A stretch of DNA of 64,000 nt. Source: JADLGL01 sp963732865 (GTDB taxonomy: Bacteria > Pseudomonadota > Alphaproteobacteria > Rhizobiales > Kaistiaceae). Positions 9,070 to 17,975 of the stretch are shown here, in pieces. Position 1 is the first letter of the stretch, and each line of letters opens with the position of its first letter. The stretch lies in the NCBI GenBank assembly GCA_963732865.1, contig CAVTBC010000004.1, forward strand, positions 62,001 through 126,000, read 5' to 3'. A program made the translations under genes and the position numbers. The notes beneath the pieces are model-generated. The model ran no database searches and was not told the origin of the DNA. It worked only from the letters and a program-made list of their open reading frames with translations.

Positions 9070-9448
9070 GGGCGCGGCCCCGCAGCGGCAGGCGGCGGAG
9101 CAGCGCGGCCGGCGCGCCGAATGGATCGCCGCCTGGTATTTGCGGTTCAAAGGCTACGGCATCCTGGCGCGGCGGTTCCGGGGGCCGATTGGCGAGATCG
9201 ACCTCGTTGCACGCCGCCGCCGCACGCTGGTCTTCATCGAGGTCAAGGCGCGGGATGATGACGAGGCCGGGCTTGAAGCGGTCGGCGCGAAGTCGCGGGC
9301 GCGGATCGCCCGGGCGGCCGAGGCGTGGCTAATGCGTTATCCCGGCGCCGCGGGCATGAAGCTGCGTTTCGACGTCATCGTCGTCGCTCCCGGCCTCGCC
9401 CTGCCACGCCATCTGCGCAACGCCTTTGGCGCGGCGGGAGCGCTGTGA
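9062..9448 (+). CDS. YraN family (UPF0102) nuclease-like protein
   Basis: This 128-residue protein belongs to the YraN/UPF0102 family, which has a PD-(D/E)XK nuclease-type core. The hallmark residues are visible: GRRAEWIAAWYL, GEIDLV at 44-49 (Asp47) and FIEVKAR at 58-64 (Glu60, Lys62). The biochemical role in the cell is not settled; a Holliday-junction-resolvase-like function has been suggested. The ATG at 9062 overlaps rsmI by 8 bases and gives the usual family length. An in-frame start further upstream would only add an Arg-rich tail lying inside rsmI. It is followed by gshB. Confidence 0.9.
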   Translation: MARGAAPQRQAAEQRGRRAEWIAAWYLRFKGYGILARRFRGPIGEIDLVARRRRTLVFIEVKARDDDEAGLEAVGAKSRARIARAAEAWLMRYPGAAGMKLRFDVIVVAPGLALPRHLRNAFGAAGAL

Positions 9449-9515
9449 CCCGGGGCGAAGCCTTGCCATCGCGCCGCGGGCCGCGCATATCGGCCGGCAA
9501 ATCAAGGGAATACCA

Positions 9516-10472
9516 ATGAGCCTGTCAGTCGCCGTGCAGATGGATCATATCGCCGGGATCAACATCGCCGGCGACACGACATTCGCGCTGATGCTGGAAG
9601 CTCAGGCGCGCGGGCACACGCTATTCCACACGACGCCGGACCGGCTGTCGATGCGGGACGGGCGGGTCGAGGCGCGGCTGGAACCGGTCAGCGTTCGCGA
9701 CGAGGCGGGCAATCATTTCAGCCTCGGCGAGGGCAAGGTCACCGACCTCTCGAGGATGGACGTCATCCTGCTGCGCCAGGATCCGCCCTTCGACATGGCC
9801 TATATCTCGACGACGCATCTCCTCGAACGCGTCCATCCGGGTACGCTGGTGGTCAACGACCCGGTGTCGGTGCGGAACGCGCCGGAGAAGCTGTTCGTCA
9901 CGCAGTTCCCCGATTTGATGCCGCCGACGCTGATCAGCCGCGACCGCGACGAGATCCGCCGCTTCCGCCGCGAACATGGCGACATCATCATCAAGCCGCT
10001 CTATGGCAATGGCGGTGCGGGCGTGTTCCGCCTCACCGAAGGCGACCAGAACCTCTCGGCCTTGCTGGAGATTTTCGAGACCGCCTATCCCGAGCCCTAT
10101 GTCGTGCAGCGCTATCTGCCGGACGTGCGCAAGGGCGACAAGCGGGTGATCCTCGTTGAGGGTGAAGCGGTCGGCGCCATCAACCGCGTGCCGGCGGCCG
10201 ATGAAACGCGGTCGAATATGCATGTCGGCGGTACGCCGGAGCCGGCGGAGCTGACCGAGCGCGACCTCGAAATCTGCACCCGCATCGGTCCTGCCTTACA
10301 GGCCGGCGGCTTCGTACTGGTCGGTATCGACGTGATCGGCGGCTGGCTCACCGAGATCAACGTCACCTCGCCGACCGGCGTGCGCGAAGTGAAGCGCTTC
10401 GGCGGCGCCGACATCGCGGCGCTCACCTGGGACGCGATCGAGATGCGCCGTCGGAACATGGTCGTGGCTTGA
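9516..10472 (+). CDS. gshB: Glutathione synthetase
   Basis: GshB joins gamma-glutamylcysteine and glycine with ATP to make glutathione. The protein has 318 residues (family about 315). Family features are the start SLSVAVQMDHIAGINIAGDTT, the ATP-grasp loop KPLYGNGGAGVFR, RYLPDVRKGDKRVILV and the C-terminal GIDVIGGWLTEINVTSPTG. AAGGGA lies 6-11 bases before the ATG at 9516, supporting this start over longer frames. The order rsmI-yraN-gshB is conserved in alphaproteobacteria. The next gene overlaps its stop by one base (TGATG). Confidence 0.97.
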   Translation: MSLSVAVQMDHIAGINIAGDTTFALMLEAQARGHTLFHTTPDRLSMRDGRVEARLEPVSVRDEAGNHFSLGEGKVTDLSRMDVILLRQDPPFDMAYISTTHLLERVHPGTLVVNDPVSVRNAPEKLFVTQFPDLMPPTLISRDRDEIRRFRREHGDIIIKPLYGNGGAGVFRLTEGDQNLSALLEIFETAYPEPYVVQRYLPDVRKGDKRVILVEGEAVGAINRVPAADETRSNMHVGGTPEPAELTERDLEICTRIGPALQAGGFVLVGIDVIGGWLTEINVTSPTGVREVKRFGGADIAALTWDAIEMRRRNMVVA

Positions 10473-11323
10473 TGGACAAGCGCCCGGTCGTCGTCACCGG
10501 CGTCTCGACCGGGATCGGCCGTGCGATCGCCTCGTCGCTTGTCGAAGCCGGCATCCCTGTTTTCGGCAGCGTGCGCGGCGAAGAAGACGCGGCGGCGTTT
10601 CACGCCGAGGTCGGTCCCCTCGCCACGGCCCTACAATTCGACGTCCGCGATGGCGGCGCTATCGACGCCGCGGCCGAGCGCGTTCGCGCCGCGCTTGGCG
10701 ACGGGCCGATCGCAGGGCTCGTCAACAATGCCGGCATCGCCGTGCCCGGGCCGCTCGAATATCTGCCCCTCGAGCAGTTCCGCGATCAGCTCGAGGTGAA
10801 CGTGACCGGCGTCCTGGCGGTTACGCAGGCGTTCCTGCCGATGCTGAAACCGGCGGCCGGAGCGCCGGCCGGCCGGATCGTCAACATCTCCTCGGTCAGC
10901 GGCGCCACCGCCTTCCCGTTTCTCGGCGCCTATGCGGCGGCGAAGTTCGCGCTTGAGGCGCTGTCCGACGCGTTGCGCCGCGAACTTGGCGTCTATGGCA
11001 TTGCCGTGAGCGTGGTGCAGCCGGGCGGCGTGGCGACGCCGATCTGGGACAAATCGATCGATGTCACGGTGCCGATGCCGCGCAGCAACCCCTATCTCCG
11101 CGGCATGAAAACATTCCGCGATCTCGGCCAGTCGGCTGGGGCGCAAGGAATGCCGGCGGAGAGGATCGGCCGGCAGGTTCTCACTATCCTGACGATGCCG
11201 CGGCCCAAACCGCGCTATCTCATCACGCAAGGCGCCTTCTCGGAGCGCATCATGCGCGTCCTGCCGACGCGGCTCCTCGACCGGCTCATCGCGCGGCGGC
11301 TGAACCTGACCGGCACGAAATAG
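10472..11323 (+). CDS. Short-chain dehydrogenase/reductase (SDR)
   Basis: A classical SDR of 283 residues with the NAD(P)-binding TGVSTGIG at 9-16, NNAG at 85-88, NISSVSG near 138-144 and catalytic YAAAK (Tyr154, Lys158). The substrate is unknown. The C-terminal region (PKPRYLITQGAFSERIMRVLPTRLLDRLIARRL) resembles SDRs acting on retinol- or steroid-like and other lipophilic compounds, which is only a hint. Its ATG shares one base with the gshB stop, so it is probably co-translated. Family certain, specificity unknown. Confidence 0.88.
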   Translation: MDKRPVVVTGVSTGIGRAIASSLVEAGIPVFGSVRGEEDAAAFHAEVGPLATALQFDVRDGGAIDAAAERVRAALGDGPIAGLVNNAGIAVPGPLEYLPLEQFRDQLEVNVTGVLAVTQAFLPMLKPAAGAPAGRIVNISSVSGATAFPFLGAYAAAKFALEALSDALRRELGVYGIAVSVVQPGGVATPIWDKSIDVTVPMPRSNPYLRGMKTFRDLGQSAGAQGMPAERIGRQVLTILTMPRPKPRYLITQGAFSERIMRVLPTRLLDRLIARRLNLTGTK

Positions 11324-11326
11324 TCG

Positions 11327-11731
11327 TCAGGTCCCCAGTCGCGCGAGCGGGGACTTGTCGCCCACGTGCCAGACATGACCGAACGGATCGGTGAACCGGC
11401 CCTGCCGATGCGTACCCCAGGGAACGGCGTGAACCTTGGCTTCGCTGCCGACCGCGCCTGCCGCGACTGCGGCCGCGATGACGGCGTCCGGATCATCGAC
11501 GAACATCTCGACCCTGACGGTGGGGAAGCCGGCCGATTTGGGATCGTGAAAACTGCCGGCGACCGGTTCGTGCAGGAAGAAGGCGGCGCCGCCGATCTCC
11601 AGACCGGCGACCGAACCCAGGCTCCACAGCAATGTGGCGCCAAGGGCGCGTCCGTACCAATCGACCGCAGCCGGCGTGTCCGGCACGGCCAGCATGAGCG
11701 ACAGGGCAACGCTCTTCGTCGAAGCGGACAT
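11327..11731 (-). CDS. VOC (glyoxalase/bleomycin-resistance-like) family protein
   Basis: A 134-residue vicinal-oxygen-chelate protein: VALSLMLAVPDTPAAVDWYGRALGA at the start, GAAFFLHEP, VRVEMFVDDPDAVIAAAVAAGA and the closing RQGRFTDPFGHVWHVGDK are typical of PhnB/YcgJ-like members. These bind metals or small ligands. The real reaction cannot be told from sequence. The start ATG at 11731 places the family core at residue 8; longer frames add unrelated Arg-rich sequence. The gene is convergent with the SDR gene, their stops separated by three bases. Confidence 0.8.
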   Translation of the reverse strand: MSASTKSVALSLMLAVPDTPAAVDWYGRALGATLLWSLGSVAGLEIGGAAFFLHEPVAGSFHDPKSAGFPTVRVEMFVDDPDAVIAAAVAAGAVGSEAKVHAVPWGTHRQGRFTDPFGHVWHVGDKSPLARLGT

Positions 11732-11870
11732 TAGTCGGTCTCCACGTCCCGGGCATCCTGCTCCCGCCGCCGCCTGACGGCAAACATCCCTTGTTCTCGG
11801 CCGATGGCGTGGCAAGTGTCACGAAGGCGACCTATCTTGGTTCGACCTAAAGGCGGCAGGAGGCGCAACG

Positions 11871-12512
11871 ATGCGAGTAGGTGTTTTGGGCACGGGCGAC
11901 GTCGGCAAGGCGCTCGGCGACGGTTTTCTGGCGGTCGGCCATCAGGTGATGATGGGATCGCGCAGCGCCAGCAATGCGGCGGCGCTGGAATGGGCGGCCA
12001 ATGGCGGCCAGGAGGCAACGGTCGGCAGCTTCGCCGAGGCGGCCGAGTTTGGCGGGCTGATGGTGTTCGCCACCAAGGGCGTTGCCAATGACGCCGTTGT
12101 CGCCGCAGCCGGCCCGGAGAAGTTCGCCGGCAAGGTGGTGATCGACGCCACCAACCCGCTCGATTTCGGGGCGGGATATCCGGACCTCGCCCTCAAGGGC
12201 GATGATTCGGGCGGCGAGGCGCTGCAGCGCGCCCTGCCCGGCGCCAAGGTCGTCAAGGCGTTCAACGTCGTCAATTGCAGCCTGATGTTCCGCCCCGACC
12301 TTCCCGGCGGCCCGCCGGACATGTTCATCGCCGGCGACGACATGGCGGCCAAGGAGACGGTGCGCGGCATCCTCACCGATTTCGGTTGGCCGGCGATCGA
12401 CCTCGGCGGCATCCGTTCGGCGCGCTGGCTGGAGGCGATGTGCATCGCCTGGGTGATGGCCGGCATGGCGACGCAGAACTGGCGTCAGGCTTTCAAGATG
12501 TTGCGGGAGTGA
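11871..12512 (+). CDS. F420/NADP oxidoreductase-fold NAD(P)-binding protein
   Basis: This 213-residue protein has a Rossmann fold with GTGDVG at residues 7-12 (MRVGVLGTGDVGKAL), then MVFATKG, VVIDATNPLDF and VKAFNVVNC. This pattern is typical of the NADP-oxidoreductase, coenzyme-F420-dependent (NPD) family. Bacterial members usually bind NADPH and are named predicted dinucleotide-binding enzymes; true F420 use is not implied. AGGAGG about 7 bases upstream supports the start. A GC hairpin with a T-rich tail follows the stop. The substrate is unknown. Confidence 0.82.
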   Translation: MRVGVLGTGDVGKALGDGFLAVGHQVMMGSRSASNAAALEWAANGGQEATVGSFAEAAEFGGLMVFATKGVANDAVVAAAGPEKFAGKVVIDATNPLDFGAGYPDLALKGDDSGGEALQRALPGAKVVKAFNVVNCSLMFRPDLPGGPPDMFIAGDDMAAKETVRGILTDFGWPAIDLGGIRSARWLEAMCIAWVMAGMATQNWRQAFKMLRE

Positions 12513-12533
12513 TTGGGCTTTCCGGCGCGTGAT

Positions 12534-12567
12534 GCAACCGCCTTAACGGATGCGGTTGCGTTTGTTC
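12534..12567 (+). terminator. Rho-independent terminator candidate
   Basis: An 8-bp perfect stem (GCAACCGC at 12534-12541 and GCGGTTGC at 12552-12559) with a 10-base loop is followed by GTTTGTTC. It begins 21 bases after the stop of the NAD(P)-binding protein gene and precedes yifB. The T-run is interrupted, so strength is moderate. Confidence 0.55.
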
Positions 12568-12625
12568 ACTCCTTGTTCTATGCATGTCCTTCCGACCTGA
12601 TGGGGGTTTGGCGGGGGGTTTGCTG

Positions 12626-14158
12626 ATGGTCAGCCACGTCACGACGGTGGCCTTTCGCGGCATTGAAGCGGCGCCGGTGGATGTGCAGGTGCAGATCGCG
12701 CCCGGCCTGCCGCATTTCGCGGTGGTCGGCCTGCCGGATAAGGCGGTCGGCGAGAGCCGCGAGCGTGTGCGCGCGGCGCTCCACGCCTCCGGCCTGGCGC
12801 TGCCGCCGAAGCGGATCATCGTCAATCTGGCGCCGGCGGACCTTCCCAAGGAAGGCAGCCACTACGATTTGCCGATCGCTCTCGGCCTGATGGCCGCGAT
12901 CGGCGCGCTGCCTGCTGACCAGCTTGCGGATTATGTCGTGCTGGGCGAACTCTCGCTCGACGGTACGATCGCGCCCGTTGCTGGCGTTCTCCCCAGCGCC
13001 ATCGCCGCCAATGGCATGGGACGCGGCCTCATTTGTCCGCTCGCCTGCGGCGCCGAGGCGGCCTGGGCCAGTCGCGATATGGACATTCTGGCGGCGCGCA
13101 GCCTCATCGCTGTCGCCAATCATTTCAAGGGCACGCAGATGATGGCGCGGCCCGAGCCGGCGATCGCCTCACCGGCGGGCAAGCTGCCCGACCTTGCCGA
13201 GATCAAGGGCCAGGAAACGGCCAAGCGGGCGCTCGAAGTGGCGGCGGCCGGCGGCCACAATCTCCTGATGGTCGGCCCGCCGGGCGCCGGCAAGTCAATG
13301 CTTGCCTCGCGCCTGCCCTCGATTCTGCCGCCGCTCGATCCGCGCGAATTGCTCGAAGTGTCGATGATTGCCTCGATCGCCGGCGAGCTCACCGACGCCA
13401 AGTTGTCGAACCGCCGGCCCTTCCGGGCGCCGCATCATTCCGCCTCGATGGCGGCCATGGTCGGAGGCGGCCTCCGCATCCGCCCGGGCGAAGCCTCGCT
13501 CGCCCATAACGGCGTCCTCTTCCTCGACGAGCTGCCGGAATTCGCGCCGGTGGTGATCGATTCGCTGCGTCAGCCGCTGGAAGCCGGCGAGGTCGCCATC
13601 GCCCGCGCCAACAATCACGTCACCTATCCGTCGCGCTTCCAACTGGTGGCGGCGATGAACCCCTGCCGCTGCGGCCTTGCCGGCGAGCCGGGCCACAGCT
13701 GCGCCCGCGGCCGGAGCTGCGCCGCCGACTATCAGGCGCGCCTGTCCGGTCCGTTCCTCGACCGCATCGACATCCGCCTCGAAGTCCCGTCGGTCAGCGC
13801 CTCGGACCTCATTGCACCGGCCGCCGCCGAGACCAGCGCAATCGTCGCCGAGCGCGTCGCCGTTGCGCGGGCAATCCAGCGCGAGCGCTATCTCGCGCTC
13901 GGCACGCCCGAGATCACGACCAATGCGCGCTGTTCGACGAGCCAGATCGAGGCGGTGGCGCAGGCCGACGCTCCGGCGCTCGCGCTCCTGCGCGAAGCAG
14001 CCGAGACGATGCGCCTTTCCGCCCGCGGCTATCACCGTGTCCTCAAGGTCGCACGCACCCTCGCCGATCTCGACGGCGCCGATGCCATCGGCCGCATCCA
14101 CCTTGCCGAGGCGTTGTCCTTCCGCATTGCCGGCGCGCAGACGGCGTTGGCGGCCTAG
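12626..14158 (+). CDS. YifB/ComM family Mg-chelatase-like AAA+ ATPase
   Basis: The protein has 510 residues, the normal length for this family. It has the N-terminal ChlI-type domain (VTTVAFRGIEAAPVDVQVQI, GLPDKAVGESRERVRAAL), Walker A GPPGAGKS at 217-224, Walker B GVLFLDE at 296-302, a Cys-rich insertion starting NPCRCG at 345 and the C-terminal Mg_chelatase_C part (RGYHRVLKVARTLADLDG). ComM is a branch-migration helicase in transformation in other bacteria; the role in alphaproteobacteria is less clear. I use the ATG at 12626 because homologues start at MV-x-x-V-x-TVAF; an upstream ATG at 12584 adds only a Gly-rich tail. Confidence 0.92.
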   Translation: MVSHVTTVAFRGIEAAPVDVQVQIAPGLPHFAVVGLPDKAVGESRERVRAALHASGLALPPKRIIVNLAPADLPKEGSHYDLPIALGLMAAIGALPADQLADYVVLGELSLDGTIAPVAGVLPSAIAANGMGRGLICPLACGAEAAWASRDMDILAARSLIAVANHFKGTQMMARPEPAIASPAGKLPDLAEIKGQETAKRALEVAAAGGHNLLMVGPPGAGKSMLASRLPSILPPLDPRELLEVSMIASIAGELTDAKLSNRRPFRAPHHSASMAAMVGGGLRIRPGEASLAHNGVLFLDELPEFAPVVIDSLRQPLEAGEVAIARANNHVTYPSRFQLVAAMNPCRCGLAGEPGHSCARGRSCAADYQARLSGPFLDRIDIRLEVPSVSASDLIAPAAAETSAIVAERVAVARAIQRERYLALGTPEITTNARCSTSQIEAVAQADAPALALLREAAETMRLSARGYHRVLKVARTLADLDGADAIGRIHLAEALSFRIAGAQTALAA

Positions 14159-14245
14159 GTTTCTCCACAGCCGCGCGGCGCATCAAGCAAATCGAAAGCA
14201 TGTTCTGACAGGGTTGGTGCGCTCCCGAGGGAGGCGAGCCACCCG

Positions 14246-16153
14246 ATGCACAGCGAAGCGCAGAACCGATCCGACGAGGATGTCGCGACCAACATCGATG
14301 ACAACGCGCTGCCGGTGCGGCCGCGCGGCTTCTGGCTCGCGGCCGGCAGCGCCGGTGCGGTCGCGGGGGCGCTGTTCGCCGCCACGGCCATCATGCCGGT
14401 CACCGCGCCTTTTCTGGCGGTCGGCGGCGTTTTCGCCGGTGTTCTCATCGGGGCGCTGCTGATGCGCCGGGCGCGCGACCGTGAACTGGTCGCGGCCTTG
14501 ACGCCCGCGGACGAGATTTCGGCCGACAATGCCTGGGAGCTCAACGACATTACCGAGCACTACCGGCGAGTCGCCGATGGCCGCCGCCGCGCCGAGGCGG
14601 CGAGCGACGCCAAGTCGCGCTTCCTGACCACCGTCAGCCACGAACTGAAGACGCCGCTCAGCGGCGTGCTTGGCCTTGCCGATGTCCTGCTCGACACCAA
14701 GCTGTCAGCCGAGCAGGAGACCTTCGCCAAGGCGGTGCGAAATTCCGGCGAGCTGATGCTGGGGCTCGTCAACGACATGCTCGATTTTGCCCGAATCGAG
14801 GCGGGCCGGTTCGATCTGGCGCCGCGGCCGACGGCGCTCGAGCCGCTGCTGGAGGAAATCGCCGAACTGCTATTCAGCCGGGCCGACGCGAAGGGCCTCG
14901 ACTTCGCCACGATCGTCGATCCGGCCGTTCCCGCCGAGGTGACGGTCGATCCGGCGCGCCTCCGCCAGGTGCTGATCAACCTTGCCGGCAACGCCATCAA
15001 GTTTACCGAGAGCGGCGGGGTCGCCATCGCCGTTGCCTTCGACGCAGCAGAGCCCGGCCGCATTCGCTTTGCCGTGGAGGATAGCGGGCCGGGCGTGCCG
15101 GCGGATCTTGCCGAGCGCATCTTCGACGAGTTCGAGCAGGCGGGCGACGCCGAGCGGCGCCTGGCGGGCAGCGGCCTTGGCCTCGGGATTGCGCGGCGGA
15201 TCATCCGCCAGATGGACTCGGACATCACCGTCGAAGATCGCCGGGGCGGCGGTTCGGTATTCTCTTTCTCATTGGACTTGCCGGCAGTCGGCGATTCGGC
15301 TGGCGCGCCGACGGCGCAGCTTCGGCCGCAACGCGCGCTGATCGTGGCGCCTGAAGGTCTCGCCCCGCCGGTCATCGCCCAGGAACTCAAGGCCGCGGGC
15401 GGGCAGGCACGGCTCACCGACAGCCCATCGCAAGCCGCGGCACTCGCCGGGGCGGCGCAGGCGGCGGGCGAGCCCTATGACTTCCTCCTCATCGATGCGC
15501 GGATTGCCGGCGATGCCGCGGCGGCGCTCGCCGTGATCCGCGATGCCGCGGGCGCGCCGCTGCCGGCGGCGGTGATGATTGCCCCGGGACGGCGCAAGAC
15601 GGCGCAAGAGCTGCAGGCCGATGGATTCGACGCCTATCTCGTTCGCCCGGTGCGGCGGCGCTCGCTGCTGCGCATCGCCGAGCGGCTGATCGCTGGCGAA
15701 GATGGTTTCGGCGTCGACCCGAGCGACAACCGGCCCCAGCCGCGCCGGCCGGTGGCCGCCGGCAAGGGGCGGCGCGTGCTGGTCGCCGAGGATGATGCGG
15801 TGAACAGCCTGCTGCTGCGGTCGATGCTGCTGCGGCAGGGCTATGAAGTCGTGGAGGTGAATGATGGCGCGGCGGCATTGGAAGCGGCGACGGCATCGCG
15901 TTTCGACATCGTCCTCCTCGACCTCCGGCTGCCCAAGGTCGACGGCCTCGCCGCCGCGGCCGCGATCCGCCGGCATGAGCGCGAGACAGGAAGCGCGGCG
16001 GCAACGCTGATGGCGGTGACAGCCGACGGGCGGCCCGAAACCCGTGAAGCGGCCTTGGCCGCCGGCTTCGACCGCTATGTGCAGAAGCCGCTAACCCCGG
16101 CGATGCTGCGGGATATTCTCGACACGGCGCGGATGCCCAGCGCCGCGGCGTGA
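14246..16153 (+). CDS. Hybrid sensor histidine kinase with two receiver-like domains
   Basis: The 635-residue protein has two N-terminal membrane segments (about 29-50 and 54-73) and no large periplasmic sensor domain. It has a HisKA domain with phospho-acceptor His132 (TVSHELKTPLSG) and HATPase motifs NLAGNAIKF (245-253), DSGPGVP (279-285) and GSGLGLG (308-314). A degenerate receiver (363-480) lacks the acidic pair. An intact receiver (510-630) has the acidic patch E515-D516-D517 and phospho-acceptor Asp559 (LLDLRLPK). No partner regulator is adjacent. The signal is unknown and may be internal or membrane-derived. A cytoplasmic phosphorelay output through a separate Hpt protein is likely. 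Confidence 0.92.
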   Translation: MHSEAQNRSDEDVATNIDDNALPVRPRGFWLAAGSAGAVAGALFAATAIMPVTAPFLAVGGVFAGVLIGALLMRRARDRELVAALTPADEISADNAWELNDITEHYRRVADGRRRAEAASDAKSRFLTTVSHELKTPLSGVLGLADVLLDTKLSAEQETFAKAVRNSGELMLGLVNDMLDFARIEAGRFDLAPRPTALEPLLEEIAELLFSRADAKGLDFATIVDPAVPAEVTVDPARLRQVLINLAGNAIKFTESGGVAIAVAFDAAEPGRIRFAVEDSGPGVPADLAERIFDEFEQAGDAERRLAGSGLGLGIARRIIRQMDSDITVEDRRGGGSVFSFSLDLPAVGDSAGAPTAQLRPQRALIVAPEGLAPPVIAQELKAAGGQARLTDSPSQAAALAGAAQAAGEPYDFLLIDARIAGDAAAALAVIRDAAGAPLPAAVMIAPGRRKTAQELQADGFDAYLVRPVRRRSLLRIAERLIAGEDGFGVDPSDNRPQPRRPVAAGKGRRVLVAEDDAVNSLLLRSMLLRQGYEVVEVNDGAAALEAATASRFDIVLLDLRLPKVDGLAAAAAIRRHERETGSAAATLMAVTADGRPETREAALAAGFDRYVQKPLTPAMLRDILDTARMPSAAA

Positions 16154-16172
16154 GCTAGCCGGCCCGGCTAGC
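16154..16172. terminator. 19-nt perfect inverted repeat between convergent kinase and grpE genes
   Basis: GCTAGCCGG-C-CCGGCTAGC is a perfect dyad beginning directly after the kinase TGA stop (16151-16153). It overlaps the grpE stop codon (16168-16170). As RNA it can form a stem of 7-8 bp on both strands. There is no T-tract, so bidirectional termination is a guess based on position. Confidence 0.45.
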
Positions 16173-16938
16173 CGTCATTGGCGGCCTTGTCCTGCGGCGC
16201 TTCGGCCTCTGCCGACGGCGCTGGCTCCTCAGGCTTCTTCTTCGTCGCGGTCTTCGCCACACCGACCAGAGCCGGCCGCAGGATCCGCTCGCCGATCACA
16301 TAGCCGGGCTGGATCACCTGCACGACGGTGCCGTGCGGCGCCGTCTCGTGCTCGACCTCAAAGATCGCCTGATGCAGATGCGGATCGAATTTCTCGCCAT
16401 GCGGTTCGATGCGCTTAACGCCATGCTTGTCGAGGACGCGCAGCAATTCGCGCTCGGTCATTTCGACGCCCTCGACCAGACCCTTGAGGGCGCCGCCTTC
16501 ATTGCGGGCTTCCTCGGGAACGGCCTCCAGGGCGCGGCTCAGATTGTCGCCGATGGAAAGGACTTCGCGGGCGAAACCGGTGACCGCATATTGGCGCGTG
16601 TCGGCCATCTCGCGCTCATAGCGGCGGCGGTTGTTCTCCATTTCCGCCGCGGCGCGCAGGAGTCGGTCCTTGAGGTCGGAGACCTGCGCCCGCAGTTCGG
16701 CGACCTCTCCCGTCTCAGAGGCTACGGGCTGCGGTTCTTCCGCTGCAGCCGCCTCCGGCTGAGGCTCCGGCGGCGGATCGGCCGCAACCGGGTCGAGATC
16801 AACTGCTTCCGCCGCTGGCGCATCTGCTTCGGGCGCAGCCTCCGTCCCCGTGGCTTCCGCTGCTGGGGCGTCGCTCGCCTCGCTGCGCACGGCGTCTTCG
16901 GCGGCGTTTTCAGGCTTTGCGTTGGGCTCGTCGTTCAT
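16168..16938 (-). CDS. grpE: GrpE, nucleotide exchange factor for DnaK
   Basis: GrpE releases ADP from DnaK. With the ATG at 16938 the protein has 256 residues. It has a long acidic Ala/Glu/Pro-rich N-terminal tail (to about residue 80), a helical coiled-coil region (ELRAQVSDLKDRLLRAAAEMENNRRRYERE) and the beta domain with GVKRIEPHGEKFDPHLHQAIFE and VIQPGYVIGERILRPALVGVA. The tail and a C-terminal Lys/Glu/Ala extension make it longer than E. coli GrpE (197), as in many alphaproteobacteria. GAGGTG lies about 5 bases before the ATG. It is unlinked to hrcA here, and no CIRCE site is visible upstream. Confidence 0.96.
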   Translation of the reverse strand: MNDEPNAKPENAAEDAVRSEASDAPAAEATGTEAAPEADAPAAEAVDLDPVAADPPPEPQPEAAAAEEPQPVASETGEVAELRAQVSDLKDRLLRAAAEMENNRRRYEREMADTRQYAVTGFAREVLSIGDNLSRALEAVPEEARNEGGALKGLVEGVEMTERELLRVLDKHGVKRIEPHGEKFDPHLHQAIFEVEHETAPHGTVVQVIQPGYVIGERILRPALVGVAKTATKKKPEEPAPSAEAEAPQDKAANDG

Positions 16939-17024
16939 ACGCACCTCACGGGAGTTCATGGCGGCGATCTGGGATGTGCCCGATATCTGTGTCCCGGCGC
17001 CAGAAATCAAGCCATCCGATTCAC

Positions 17025-17975
17025 TCAGAGGCGGCGAAGCGCCACCTCCTCGATCTGGTGGCTCGGCCCTTTGCGCAGGATAAGGTCGGCGCGGGGCCGC
17101 GTTGGCAGGATGTTCTGGCGCAGATTGGGCAAATTGATGCGCCGCCAGATGTCGCGCGCCATCGCCTCGGCGTCGGAATCGCTGACATCGGCATAGCGGC
17201 GGAAATAGGAGTTCGGATCGCGGAACGCGGTCTGGCGCAGTTCCTTGAAGCGTTCGACATACCAGCGCTCGATCACCGCCTCATCGGCGTCGACATAGAT
17301 GGAGAAGTCGAAGAAGTCGGAAACGACCGGGCTGGTGAGGCCCCTGGCATCGGGCTGCGATGTCTGCAGGACGTTGAGACCCTCGAGGATCAGGATGTCG
17401 GGGCGCGCCACGACGTCCTTCTCGCCGGGCATGATGTCATATTTCAGATGCGAATAGACCGGTGCATTGGCCGAAGGGGCGCCCGATTTGATCTCGGCCA
17501 GAAAGGCCAGCATCGCCGGCATGTCATAGCTCTCGGGGAAGCCCTTCTTCTCCATCAGCCCTTCCCGCTTGAGCACGGAATTGGGAAAGAGGAAGCCGTC
17601 GGTCGCCACCAGGGCAACGCGCGGAGTATTGGGCCAGCGGCTGAGAAGAGCGCGCAACAGCCGCGTCGTCGTCGATTTGCCGACGGCGACAGAGCCGGCG
17701 AGGCCGATGATGAAGGGCGTAACGCCGCCGGTATCGCCGAGGAAGGTCTGCGTCGCCTGGAAGAGCCCTTGCGTCGCCGCGACATAGAGGCTGAGGAGGC
17801 GCGACAGCGGCAGGTAGATCGTCTCGACCTCGGTCAGCGAGACGGGGTCATTGAGGCTGCGCAGCCGCTCGACCTCGTCCGCGCTCAGGGTCATCGGCGT
17901 GTCGGCGCGCAGGCTCGCCCATTCCGCGCGATTGAAGACGCGGTGAGGACTGATCGCCGGCGCCGGTAGATCCAT
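17025..17975 (-). CDS. coaA: Type I pantothenate kinase
   Basis: CoaA phosphorylates pantothenate, the first and regulated step of coenzyme A synthesis. The protein has 316 residues (E. coli 316). The P-loop GSVAVGKS is at 94-101. LVATDGFLFPNSVL, the GFPESYD segment, YSHLKYDI and ILILEGLNVLQ follow. The start ATG at 17975 shares one base with the hisE stop (TAATG), so it is translated as the last gene of the leftward hisB-hisH-x-hisA-hisF-hisE-coaA operon. This linkage is conserved in Rhizobiales. Firm. Confidence 0.97.
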   Translation of the reverse strand: MDLPAPAISPHRVFNRAEWASLRADTPMTLSADEVERLRSLNDPVSLTEVETIYLPLSRLLSLYVAATQGLFQATQTFLGDTGGVTPFIIGLAGSVAVGKSTTTRLLRALLSRWPNTPRVALVATDGFLFPNSVLKREGLMEKKGFPESYDMPAMLAFLAEIKSGAPSANAPVYSHLKYDIMPGEKDVVARPDILILEGLNVLQTSQPDARGLTSPVVSDFFDFSIYVDADEAVIERWYVERFKELRQTAFRDPNSYFRRYADVSDSDAEAMARDIWRRINLPNLRQNILPTRPRADLILRKGPSHQIEEVALRRL

